This document shows, in pieces, positions 18,291 to 27,323 of a stretch of DNA of 64,000 bases. The position numbers and the translations under genes are program-made. The first letter of the stretch is position 1, and each line of letters starts with the position of its first letter. Origin of the DNA: DATCHW01 sp036508135 (GTDB taxonomy: Bacteria > Bacteroidota > Ignavibacteria > Tepidaquicellales > Tepidaquicellaceae); NCBI GenBank assembly GCA_036508135.1, contig DATCHW010000003.1, forward strand, positions 105,945 through 169,944, written 5' to 3'. Under the pieces are notes generated by a model that was not told the DNA's origin, did not search any database, and saw only the letters and a list, made by a program, of their open reading frames with translations.

Positions 18291-19614
18291 ATGTAACGGA
18301 AAACTTATGTCCGCCTTCACCTGTTGCTACAAAGTAAAGATAATTATTCTTTTCGGGATTTACAGCAGCAAGAATCGCGGCATAACCCGGGTTATTTATC
18401 GGTCCCGGCGGTAAACCTGTGTACTTATAGGTGTTATAAGGCGAATCAATTTTCAGGTCTTTGAAAAGCAGTCTTTGTTTAGGACCATCCGGCAGTGCAT
18501 AGTTCACGGTCGGGTCTGCTTCAAGTTTCATATTCTTATTCAGACGGTTATGATAAACTCCCGAAATAATCAACATCTCCGGCTTAAGAGCAGTTTCGGC
18601 TTCGATTATTGAACCGAGAGTAACCGCTGATAATAAATCCATATTATTTTCTTTCATCTTGTCCATTATTTCGGGACTGCCGGATATTTTTCTTTTAAAT
18701 TCTTTTACGAGTATTTCCACAAGCATCACCTCATCGATTGCGGCAGGAAGCTGATAAGTGTCCGGGAACAGAAATCCCTCAAGATTTTTCACTTTCCCTT
18801 TTAACCCGAGGCTTTCAATCAGGGTATCGTTTTGTGTCGCTTTAATAAATTTTTCAGACGAAAGCATTAATTTACTTTCGACAAGTTTTGCAATCTGTTT
18901 TATTGTCTGTCCTTCGGGTATTCTGAATTTTACACTTTCCGTTTTATCCGTAAGTACAGATAAAAGTTCAAGATTACTCATTCCGTTTTTAAATACGTAG
19001 TTTCTTGAAATAATTTTTTCCTCATTTCCGGAAATTTTAACAATCACTTTAAAGATAAATCCGTTCCTGATTATATCCTGCTCTTTAAGGTCGGCAGTTA
19101 TTTCCGTGAGATTTTTTCCCGGTTGAAGAGAGTATTTCTTTTCAGGGTCTCCTCCCCAGTAATATTTAGAAAACAACGAATAATAAATCAAAGACAAAAA
19201 TATTATCAGATAAACGAATGCAAGTGCAGGAACAAAAATATACGGCTTTCTTAAAGCAAATTTTCCGAACTTTTCAAAGAATGCATGAAGAAAAATATAA
19301 ACTTTTTTAAGAAAAGATGTTATTACGGGAAATGTTTTTGTTTTCAGAAAATTATATGAAGTTCGGAGATATAATTTTACTTTCGATAAAACTTTACTTC
19401 GTTCAATTTTTTTATAGAGTCCGGAAATGAAAACGGTTATCTTTTTAAGTACGGGTGCAGCTAATGTTTTTACTTTTTCTAAAAAAGATTTTAGCGGTAA
19501 AATTAATTTCCGGAAAGTTCCGGAGTCGGTAATTCCCCGGATTAAAGAAACCGCATAAAGATAAAGGTCTTTAAATTTTTTCAGGGTTATCCGTATGAAT
19601 AGTCCCGGGTTCAT
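18241..19614 (-). CDS. mltG: Endolytic murein transglycosylase MltG with long N-terminal extension
   Basis: 457 residues; E. coli MltG has 340. The C-terminal two-thirds is the YceG/MltG fold: a LysM-like domain (YSLQPGKNLTEI), the catalytic glutamate E338 in GSIIEAET, LEADPTVNYALPDGP, and SPYNTYKYTGLPPGPINNPG. MltG cleaves nascent glycan strands and sets their length, anchored in the inner membrane. The membrane helix is at about residues 125-147, preceded by about 120 residues of lysine-rich amphipathic helix that the E. coli protein lacks. The ATG at 19614 overlaps the yfhO stop as ATGA, so translation is coupled. The 3' end overlaps the next gene. Confidence 0.9.
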   Translation of the reverse strand: MNPGLFIRITLKKFKDLYLYAVSLIRGITDSGTFRKLILPLKSFLEKVKTLAAPVLKKITVFISGLYKKIERSKVLSKVKLYLRTSYNFLKTKTFPVITSFLKKVYIFLHAFFEKFGKFALRKPYIFVPALAFVYLIIFLSLIYYSLFSKYYWGGDPEKKYSLQPGKNLTEITADLKEQDIIRNGFIFKVIVKISGNEEKIISRNYVFKNGMSNLELLSVLTDKTESVKFRIPEGQTIKQIAKLVESKLMLSSEKFIKATQNDTLIESLGLKGKVKNLEGFLFPDTYQLPAAIDEVMLVEILVKEFKRKISGSPEIMDKMKENNMDLLSAVTLGSIIEAETALKPEMLIISGVYHNRLNKNMKLEADPTVNYALPDGPKQRLLFKDLKIDSPYNTYKYTGLPPGPINNPGYAAILAAVNPEKNNYLYFVATGEGGHKFSVTYEEHQKAIKEYRKKQK

Positions 19615-21938
19615 ATTATCCGCTGAGTCTTTTCAGACCGGTTTTCGTTTTTGTTCATACCACTTCTGAAGTAATCAAACGTTCCGAAACCAAAGACCCC
19701 TGCCAATGTCAATAAACTCAAAAGAAGAAACGCTTTTATGTTTCCTTCGTCATAGTACATTTCTATTTCCGCTCCTGCATAAGGCGAGATAACTCCCCTC
19801 ATAGAATTATTTATGCGGTAAACTTTGGTATCCTCATTATTTATTCTTGCTTTCCATCTGGGATACCACATATCGCTTATCACGACCAGTCCCGGAGCCG
19901 ATGCTTTTATCTTTAAAGAATGATTTTTTTCTTCAAGTATTTCGGCTTTTGAATTTTCGGAGCCCGAAGGCAGCTGAGGAGTTTCACCATTCACGATAGC
20001 TTTTTCAAGCGGATTGAATTTTTCATCAATCAGAAGTTCGGCACTTTTTTTATTATCCGCCGGAGTAGTTATAATATCTTTTACTATCCATGCTCTCGGA
20101 TAAATTTCCGGCAGCTCATAGTGTTTTATTCCAAGTGTATCGGACTTGACAATAAAAGGTTCCGGCATCGTATAAAAAGTAAAGAAATCTTTTACACCCC
20201 ACATTCCGGATAGTTTGATGAAAGGAGGCGTTGTCCTGAGCGATTTTCCATCGGGAGACGTAGCAGTTTTCCTGACAATTCCGGGATGGTCCTGGTCACC
20301 CCATACTTCATAAAAATAATGCGGTGTTAAATTCATATATCCACTGACAGATTTGATATGATAATATGCTGCAAGATTCGGAGGCAGAATATTTGCGGCA
20401 ATGCCGTAAGCAGATTTATCGCCTTCCCATCCTTTGTTCTTCTGATATAATTTTGTGCATAGTTCCACCTCTCCTGCTGTAAATTCCCTGCCGAAACTTT
20501 CTTTGCTGAGTGAATTTATAATTTTGTTATCCTTTGGAAAAAAAACTTCCGGTTCAGCTGTTGATACTCCTCTCCCAGTTACAATATAAATATCTAGTAT
20601 TACCACCAGTGATATTACTATTCCTGGAAGATATGGTTTGCTTTCAATAAGTTTCTTTAACCCGCCTGAGCTCTTTACCTGTTGAACTCTGACTTTTCCT
20701 TTTGAATGTCCTTTTTCCGGAATTACTTTTTTAACACCCTTTATTTTATCAATTACGAATTGCAATCCAAACACACTCACAAACATCAAAGATAGTTCCG
20801 TTCCTATAAGCCATCTTGAAGGAAAACGAAATGAACTTATCACAGGAAAAAATGAAAATACCCGGTAAAGTTTCAGATTTTCCCCAAGCGCAAAAAGAAA
20901 AGAAATTATCGCGATGATTAAGAATATTTTAGCATAAATGTTTGATTTAAATTTTCGCACTAACCCGATGAATGCAAGAGCAAGTAGTACAAGACCGATA
21001 TAATGGAAATATTCCCAGAAAAGATAAACCGTGTCCGACTTATATGTTGCATTGCCTGCATTTCCCATATAATTAGGATAAATGAAAGTCAGAAGTCCGT
21101 TCCATGGCAGGCTTCCTATGCCTGTATATTCAGGTGTGTTCAAATCCATGCTTCTTCTTGAAAACGATGATAGTTCAAGCGTCTCCCTGAGCTGATAATA
21201 AGACATCGCAATGCTGACAACCACAGCAAGCAATAGAAACAAAAGAATTTTTTTCCAGTACACAGGGAGTTTAATTTCGCTGAAATAAAATCTCAGAAAT
21301 AAATACAGTATTGAGATAAATCCGCATATGAAAGAAAACTGCGGATGGTTTGTTAAAAGCATCAGCCCGAGTACCGAGCCGAAGAGTAATGCAGAAGATG
21401 TTTTAAGTTTTCTTACATAAGATTCTGCAAAGAGAAAAAGCCAGGGAGTGAGGGCTATCACTGCAAAAATATTTAAGTGGCGGGTATGTCCCGTCGTAAA
21501 AGAGCCGCATACTGAAGCTGCAACTGCCATGGGTATTGCATTCCAGCCCGAGCCCGATATTTTCTTTACAAAAAAATAAACACCTATTCCCGCAAGAATA
21601 GCGTGAAAAATCAAAAACCAGTTCATTGCCTGAAAAGGGTCGAGAAGATAACAGGTAATTAAATTGAAGGGATACATAAAACCGTTCTGACCTTCGGCAA
21701 AAACCGGAAAGCCTGAAGTTATAAAAGGTGTCCATTGAAGTAATTCACCTGCTTTCAATGCTTCCGAGTACAGATATCTTATCGGAAAGGAAAAGTACAA
21801 TAAATCGTTCGTTCCGATATCATTGGTAGCTATTATCTGACCTTTGAGCAGGTTCTGAAAAATCAGAAAAACAGCCGCAACGATAAATAATATTGCCGTA
21901 ACATCAGGAGCTCTCTTTTTTAAAAGTAAATTCTGCAT
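19611..21938 (-). CDS. YfhO-like multi-pass membrane glycosyltransferase-type protein
   Basis: 775 residues. About eleven membrane helices fill the first ~420 and the last ~30 residues, with a large extracytoplasmic domain between (about 440-735). The N-terminal loop after helix 1 (ATNDIGTNDLLYFSFP) and the segment PFITSGFPVFAEGQNGFMYP are typical of the YfhO family. That family has the GT-C fold and in Firmicutes is linked to glycosylation of lipoteichoic acid. The substrate here is unknown; with the upstream GT-C protein it may decorate surface glycans or lipoproteins. It starts 30 bp after that gene and overlaps mltG by 4 bases. Confidence 0.78.
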   Translation of the reverse strand: MQNLLLKKRAPDVTAILFIVAAVFLIFQNLLKGQIIATNDIGTNDLLYFSFPIRYLYSEALKAGELLQWTPFITSGFPVFAEGQNGFMYPFNLITCYLLDPFQAMNWFLIFHAILAGIGVYFFVKKISGSGWNAIPMAVAASVCGSFTTGHTRHLNIFAVIALTPWLFLFAESYVRKLKTSSALLFGSVLGLMLLTNHPQFSFICGFISILYLFLRFYFSEIKLPVYWKKILLFLLLAVVVSIAMSYYQLRETLELSSFSRRSMDLNTPEYTGIGSLPWNGLLTFIYPNYMGNAGNATYKSDTVYLFWEYFHYIGLVLLALAFIGLVRKFKSNIYAKIFLIIAIISFLFALGENLKLYRVFSFFPVISSFRFPSRWLIGTELSLMFVSVFGLQFVIDKIKGVKKVIPEKGHSKGKVRVQQVKSSGGLKKLIESKPYLPGIVISLVVILDIYIVTGRGVSTAEPEVFFPKDNKIINSLSKESFGREFTAGEVELCTKLYQKNKGWEGDKSAYGIAANILPPNLAAYYHIKSVSGYMNLTPHYFYEVWGDQDHPGIVRKTATSPDGKSLRTTPPFIKLSGMWGVKDFFTFYTMPEPFIVKSDTLGIKHYELPEIYPRAWIVKDIITTPADNKKSAELLIDEKFNPLEKAIVNGETPQLPSGSENSKAEILEEKNHSLKIKASAPGLVVISDMWYPRWKARINNEDTKVYRINNSMRGVISPYAGAEIEMYYDEGNIKAFLLLSLLTLAGVFGFGTFDYFRSGMNKNENRSEKTQRII

Positions 21939-21968
21939 TTGTATTTTTAAAATTTCACCGAAATAATA

Positions 21969-23927
21969 TTATTTTTTTCCTGTAGTATCGGGTAATGATT
22001 TATAAAGTTCCAGTGCTTTTTTATCATCCGGACTTATCTTAAGATATTTATCTAAATAAATTTTTGCTTCACCGTTGCGGTCAGATTGTTTATAATAACT
22101 GCCAAGCAGCAGGAGTGCATCTTTGTAATCGGGAAATATTTCCAGTGCTTTAATCAGGTTCTTTTCGAAATTCACCTTGTCATTAAGCGAAACATAAGCA
22201 TTTGCAATCAAAAAATATGTGAACGAACATTGAGGATCAATTTTTAGTGCCTGTGTCAGATACTGCAATGCCTGCTGGGGAGTTCTCTGTGCAAGCAGGT
22301 TCATAGCATTCATAATCAGGCTGTTTGCCTCGCGGCTTATTATATGTGTTTTGTCCGGTTCAAATCTGAATACGTCTATTGTTTCAATAGGTTCTTTGTT
22401 AATACTTGTATAAAGCGGATTCTGATTCACAACTCTGTACCACTCCCTTTGAAATGCCAGATATTTTGCCCCGCTTTTTTTCAGGAAGGCGGTCATATAA
22501 GCAGCGTAGTCCTTATCGTTGATCTTACCTATAAGTTCTGGAGTGATCAATCCGGCTACATCAACAATTTTTCTTCCGCAGTAAAATCCGATTGCCCCTA
22601 CGTCGTGGGTCGCAATTAGATCTTCGGGATTCGTGTTTTCCTTTATCCAGTTTGCCGTTACAATGTGCCTGTCGTGAATGTAGGCGCATTGCTCTGCATA
22701 ATTTGTTTTATTCTCGTTATAATTTTTTAAGGAAAAAATCAGTATGACAGATGAAATTGCAAGCATAGCAAGGTTTGCAAATTTTCTATTTTTGAAATAT
22801 TCTCCAATCATCTTGGCTGCGTCCCTGAAACCCAGACCTGAGACAAGTATGATGAAAGGAATCGCCGGCATAAGGTAACGACCGAACCTGTGAGCATAAG
22901 GTAGTTTGTACCAGTAAATAAATATTAAAGCAAAAACAAAAATTATATATACTATATTTCTGTTGTACTGTTTTCTGAAAATATTGTAAAGCATTTTAAT
23001 TACGGAGATGAAAAATCCGACTGCCATAATCCCATAGGCACCGTTTGTAAAATATTCCCAGACTTCATAACGTAGAAAACTGATTCTGCTCCTGAATTCC
23101 GGATCATAGTAAGCGAGCTTTGCATTATAAGTATTCGGAAGCAGTGAGCCGGACAAGAAAAGATTCAGTCCGAAATAAACGGCAATGATTGCACCTGAGA
23201 TAAGACCAATTTTCAGAAATTCGTTTTTTGAAAATAATTTTAAATTTTTATTTTGCTTGCTGAAACTCTTTGCGAAAATATAATCAACGGCGAGAGCCGC
23301 TATAAAGACAAGTCCGTCTGGTCTTCCCCACAATATCAATCCGAGGAAAACTGCGAACGGTACGGCTTTCCTCTGTTTATAAAAATACGCACAGCCTGTT
23401 AGTATGAAAATGAATAACGTTGTTTCCATTCCCGAGACAGCAATAAAATTGAGCCATTTATCTGCGATGAAAATCCCTGTTACCAGGAACGCATAAATAT
23501 TCTCATTTGAGAATTCAAAAGAAGATAGTTTATAAAAAAATATTGCCGATAAAATCAGGAAAAGAATTCCAAATACATAACTTAAGATAAATTCATTCTT
23601 AATTATTAAATACCCTGCTGAAAGAATGAATGTATAAATCGGCGATGTTGAGCCTGCGGTGACCATTTCAGATTTAAAATACGAGAAGCTGTGATAATCA
23701 ATTAAATTTCTTGCAAATGTAAGATGTATCCACGGGTCGTCCAGCGGAAAGGAAAAGTAATGATTTACCGTGTTAGCAAAATTAATATAGTAATACGATA
23801 AGCCCAGCGCTGAAAATGCGATAGCGGCATAAATAAAAAAAATAAATTTCGCACCCGGAATGAATGTAAAGTCGAGATTGACACTTTCCTCAGCGTGTTT
23901 TTTTGAAGAAGATTTCTTTTTTGCCAT
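21969..23927 (-). CDS. GT-C family glycosyltransferase-like membrane protein with C-terminal TPR repeats
   Basis: 652 residues. A lysine/serine-rich cytoplasmic tip (about 25 residues) is followed by roughly eleven membrane helices. The first extracytoplasmic loop carries DDPWIHLTFARNL, the acidic motif expected for lipid-linked-sugar GT-C enzymes. AGSTSPIYT and WGRPDGLVF are further GT-C hallmarks. The region from about 430 contains THDVGAIGFYCGRKIVDVAGL, a soluble domain seen in this family. The C-terminal 110 residues hold about three tetratricopeptide repeats (for example AQRTPQQALQYLTQALKID). It is the first gene of the envelope operon; the region upstream holds only repeats. Donor and acceptor sugars cannot be predicted. 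Confidence 0.8.
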   Translation of the reverse strand: MAKKKSSSKKHAEESVNLDFTFIPGAKFIFFIYAAIAFSALGLSYYYINFANTVNHYFSFPLDDPWIHLTFARNLIDYHSFSYFKSEMVTAGSTSPIYTFILSAGYLIIKNEFILSYVFGILFLILSAIFFYKLSSFEFSNENIYAFLVTGIFIADKWLNFIAVSGMETTLFIFILTGCAYFYKQRKAVPFAVFLGLILWGRPDGLVFIAALAVDYIFAKSFSKQNKNLKLFSKNEFLKIGLISGAIIAVYFGLNLFLSGSLLPNTYNAKLAYYDPEFRSRISFLRYEVWEYFTNGAYGIMAVGFFISVIKMLYNIFRKQYNRNIVYIIFVFALIFIYWYKLPYAHRFGRYLMPAIPFIILVSGLGFRDAAKMIGEYFKNRKFANLAMLAISSVILIFSLKNYNENKTNYAEQCAYIHDRHIVTANWIKENTNPEDLIATHDVGAIGFYCGRKIVDVAGLITPELIGKINDKDYAAYMTAFLKKSGAKYLAFQREWYRVVNQNPLYTSINKEPIETIDVFRFEPDKTHIISREANSLIMNAMNLLAQRTPQQALQYLTQALKIDPQCSFTYFLIANAYVSLNDKVNFEKNLIKALEIFPDYKDALLLLGSYYKQSDRNGEAKIYLDKYLKISPDDKKALELYKSLPDTTGKK

Positions 23928-24352
23928 TTTTTAAAATAATTATTTCGCAGAGTAATTTCAATTTTCAAAATTTTCGAGTGAGGGATACAGAATAAATAGT
24001 CTGAACCATGATTTATAGGATTAAATGAATAACCTGATTGACAAAAGATAAAAACATTTAACACGAGGCACAGAGAACACTAAGAAAAGAGAGAAAAAAA
24101 GAACCCAGTAGGGGTGGAATAATTGTAATATATAATATAAGAATAAAGATAAATAAACCCCGTAGGGGTGAAATTATTGTAGCAAGAAAGATTCTCTTTC
24201 TTCTTCAAACCCCGATGGGGTGACACAATAAATTTTCTCTGTTTATCATTCTGAGCGGAGCGAAGAATCTATTCATCTAAAATCATTACAACCCCCTTTT
24301 ATTCCCCCTTTTTTTTAGGGGGAATAATTAAGAGGAGTAGTTTAATTTACTT
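23928..24352. repeat. 425-bp intergenic region with CCCCGTAGGGG palindromes
   Basis: No gene. It carries three copies of a short palindrome: GAACCCAGTAGGGGTGGAAT at 24101-24120, ACCCCGTAGGGGTGAAAT at 24157-24174, and ACCCCGATGGGGTG at 24209-24222. One copy of the TTCTGAGCGGAGCGAAGAA element lies at about 24250-24275, and a hairpin ATTCCCCCT-T7-AGGGGGAAT at 24301-24325. The second palindrome is identical to that at 13033-13050. Spacing between copies is about 50 bases and they point the same way. Confidence 0.75.
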
Positions 24353-26455
24353 TTAGAATCCGATTTTTAAATTACCAAATATTTCTCGTTTTGCACCGGG
24401 TTGATATGCGTTCCCGCCTGAATCCGGTTCACTAAATGCTACATAAGTCTGGTCTGTAAGATTTCTTCCATTTATACTAATTTGTCCTTTTATCCCTGAA
24501 CAGTTGAAATTGTATCCTAATCTTGCTCCGAGAAGTGTATATGCCGGTACTGCTTGAGATTCTATATTAGCACCATCAATAAAAGATTTTGAATATGTTT
24601 CCGTGTTTAAAGCTACAAAGAATCCGGGATAGAAATCCCATTCTACATCAACATATAATTGATGATCAGGACAGTTCGGAAGTTTATTTCCGTTTTGAAT
24701 ATATCTGATGTCGGTTGTATCATCCATTATTATCCGTATAGGAGAGCTGATGTCATATTTGAAGCTTGAGAATGTATATGCTGCCTGAATTATAAGATCT
24801 TTTACGGGAGTATATTTTGCGTATAATTCAAGTCCGGTTCTGTTACTTGCACCTACGTTATTATAGAACGTTTCGTGATTTCTTGGATATGGAATATAGA
24901 ATCTGTTAAAATCATTTTGCGTTTTAAGATAGAAACCTGTTAAGTCATAAGTGAATAGATTTTTCACGCTTCCCCTGATTCCGATATCAAAACCGTTTGA
25001 GGTTGCAAAAGTAAGGTTTTGATTGAACCCTGTATATGAAAGAGGATTTTGCGAGAGCTCTTCAGTGGAAGGAGGAAGAAATCCTTGCCCCCAGCTTGCA
25101 AATACATTGAATTCCGGTAATGGAGTATAAGTCACACCTACTTTAAATGTCGCGTGATTGAAGTCTGCAGTTTGTTTTGCTGCTGAAGAATCCAGAAGGT
25201 TTTGCAGACTATTGTTTATAGCATCATATCTTAATGATACCATAAAATTAAATTTATTGTTAAATCCAATTTCATCAAGTGCGAACACTCCGTAATTGCT
25301 TTGTGTAATTTTTTCGTGTGATAACAGAGTTGTTAAATCGATTATTGAATAATTATTTGGATTTTGGTGTCTGTCAATTGTTTGCCATTGCATATCGCTT
25401 CCGACACTGACCTTATTTACAACATTACTTTTTTTATCGAAGACAGCAGTATTTGTAAATTGAACTGATGCTCCGGGAGTAGTAAATAGTTGGGTGTTGA
25501 AAGTATGGTTGTTCGCTTCGACAAAAGTAGTAGTTTTTACATAGCCGCTGAAATTCAGTTCATTGTCGTTGTCAAAAAATATTTTTCCTGTTAATCCATT
25601 TGTGAGGCGATCATTCTCGATATGTTCATTAAACGGAATAGCATCCGGATTCGATGTTATGGGACTTGAATTATAAGTCTCTAAATTAATACCTTCAGGA
25701 TTTTCATGATATGTATGAGAATATGTTAATATCGGTGTTAAGGTAATATTCTTTACGGGATTATAATTTAGTTTTGCACTTATATTATTTCCCCAGAAAT
25801 GTGTATGGTTTCTCCATCCGTCTCCCATCGTTCTTGAAAATGATACACGGTAATTTGCATTTTTCACCTGTCCACCGAATTCTCCAAATCCCTTCCAGAA
25901 ATTATTAGAACCGTAGGATGCATCTGCTTCACCAAAAATCGGGAGGTTTGGGGAATTTTTAGTGATTATATTAATAATACCTCCGTTTGAACTTCCGCCG
26001 AATAACGAAGCGGATGGTCCCCGTAAGATTTCAATTTTTTCAACATTGTTGAAATCGATATCATAGAAATCCGATAAAAATCCGCTCGGGTCATTTAATG
26101 GAATTCCATCTAATAGCCCTTTAATGCCTCTTGTACCACGCTCAGTCAATATTCCCTGACCCCTGATCGACAGGTGAAGTCTTTCTCCATCTGCCTGATT
26201 ATCGACTTTAACACCGGGAACAAGTTTTAACGGCTCGTCCATTGCTACGGAACGCGGCAGACTATTAAGTATATCGTTTCCTATAATGCTGATTGGAGCG
26301 GGAATTTTGCTAAGCGGTAAATCAAGCCTCGGGGCACGTACAATAATTTCTGTGGGTAATATAAAATTTTTCAAAGTATCCTTGCCTTTATTGTCCTGTG
26401 CCCAAATGGTGCTGCAGCTTATTATTATAAAAACTGCTATGAATAACTTTTTCAT
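24353..26455 (-). CDS. TonB-dependent outer-membrane receptor
   Basis: 700 residues with a Sec signal peptide (MKKLFIAVFIIISCSTIWAQ). A plug domain follows, with PRLDLPLSKIPAPISII, GVKVDNQADGERLHLSIRGQ and IEILRGPSASLFGGSSNGG, and then a 22-strand-type barrel ending in an aromatic C-terminus (NLKIGF). It imports a ligand bound at the outer membrane using TonB energy; the ligand is not evident. GLLDGIPLNDPSG and the plug are closest in style to siderophore/copper-type receptors rather than SusC-type proteins. No SusD-like partner is present. A small signal-peptide protein is encoded 85 bp upstream on the same strand and may belong with it. Confidence 0.88.
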   Translation of the reverse strand: MKKLFIAVFIIISCSTIWAQDNKGKDTLKNFILPTEIIVRAPRLDLPLSKIPAPISIIGNDILNSLPRSVAMDEPLKLVPGVKVDNQADGERLHLSIRGQGILTERGTRGIKGLLDGIPLNDPSGFLSDFYDIDFNNVEKIEILRGPSASLFGGSSNGGIINIITKNSPNLPIFGEADASYGSNNFWKGFGEFGGQVKNANYRVSFSRTMGDGWRNHTHFWGNNISAKLNYNPVKNITLTPILTYSHTYHENPEGINLETYNSSPITSNPDAIPFNEHIENDRLTNGLTGKIFFDNDNELNFSGYVKTTTFVEANNHTFNTQLFTTPGASVQFTNTAVFDKKSNVVNKVSVGSDMQWQTIDRHQNPNNYSIIDLTTLLSHEKITQSNYGVFALDEIGFNNKFNFMVSLRYDAINNSLQNLLDSSAAKQTADFNHATFKVGVTYTPLPEFNVFASWGQGFLPPSTEELSQNPLSYTGFNQNLTFATSNGFDIGIRGSVKNLFTYDLTGFYLKTQNDFNRFYIPYPRNHETFYNNVGASNRTGLELYAKYTPVKDLIIQAAYTFSSFKYDISSPIRIIMDDTTDIRYIQNGNKLPNCPDHQLYVDVEWDFYPGFFVALNTETYSKSFIDGANIESQAVPAYTLLGARLGYNFNCSGIKGQISINGRNLTDQTYVAFSEPDSGGNAYQPGAKREIFGNLKIGF

Positions 26456-26540
26456 AAGTAATTATTTTAGTTTAAAAATAAATCAATTTGTTTAATAAAA
26501 ACAAAATAGATCATAAGTACACAACGTATAAGAATTAAAT

Positions 26541-27074
26541 TTAAATAATATACTTTGGAGGAGGAGTAAGAATTTCGGGATAGTTAGAAATCAGAAATTG
26601 ATGCGGGTTAAAAAATAATTCTATTATTTCTTTCGGGAATAAATCGCTTTCAGAAGACAGAATGCCTGCCGATAATTTATTAAGGAGTATGTTTTTCAGA
26701 GCAGGCTGGGGTGAGTCTTTTGTAGTCAGGTTTTGAATATAAACCGAAAATGCTTTATCTAAATTATTTTCTTTTTCGTCACAGATGCAATAAAGAATAA
26801 TTGTATCATCTTTTTCATACTTCTTATAAACATCATACATTTTTTCTTTGAACCGTATTTCATTCTCTTCCAGTAATTTATAAAACTCTTCATCGTTAAT
26901 CACATCCCGTTTAAAAACCGTAATTATTTCCATTCCCGAATCGGGTATGTAATCACTAAGTTTATCAAAAGCTTCTTCCTTCAAACTTTGTTTCACTTCA
27001 AAATAGACGAGAATATACCCGAAAGAATTGAATAAAAGTAGAAAAGAAATTATTATTATTACTGTCTTTCTCAT
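26541..27074 (-). CDS. Small membrane-anchored protein of unknown function next to TonB receptor
   Basis: 177 residues: an N-terminal hydrophobic signal/anchor (residues 3-22, ending FNSFGYILVYFEVK), a soluble domain of about 135 residues with several acidic patches, and a C-terminus of ILTPPPKYII. From memory, Bacteroidota carry a family of similar size with the same opening (short basic tip, one helix, FGY) and the same proline-triplet ending, commonly beside TonB receptors for metals. That resemblance is unverified. It contains one Cys pair (YCICDEKE). It is read before the receptor gene on the minus strand, so the two could form an operon. Confidence 0.65.
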   Translation of the reverse strand: MRKTVIIIISFLLLFNSFGYILVYFEVKQSLKEEAFDKLSDYIPDSGMEIITVFKRDVINDEEFYKLLEENEIRFKEKMYDVYKKYEKDDTIILYCICDEKENNLDKAFSVYIQNLTTKDSPQPALKNILLNKLSAGILSSESDLFPKEIIELFFNPHQFLISNYPEILTPPPKYII

Positions 27075-27323
27075 TTTTTCCTAAAAAAACAGAAAAAGAT
27101 TCAAATTTAAATAAACACTTAATTATTCAAAACTATAAAGAAATTTTTAATATTACAATTATCAAATAAAACCATGATAAAAGCATAAAAATATAGATGT
27201 TTTATCCTATCTTGATTTTAAAAATATGATTATTTTAAGTTGTATACTAAATAATCGAATAAATTATATAAATCAATTATATTATATTAATGCATAATAT
27301 GATTTAGCAAACGGAGAAATTAT

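Noticed and set aside
24101..24222. Possible CRISPR array
   Set aside because: The repeated unit is only about 14-20 bases and palindromic, spacers vary in length, and no cas gene is near.
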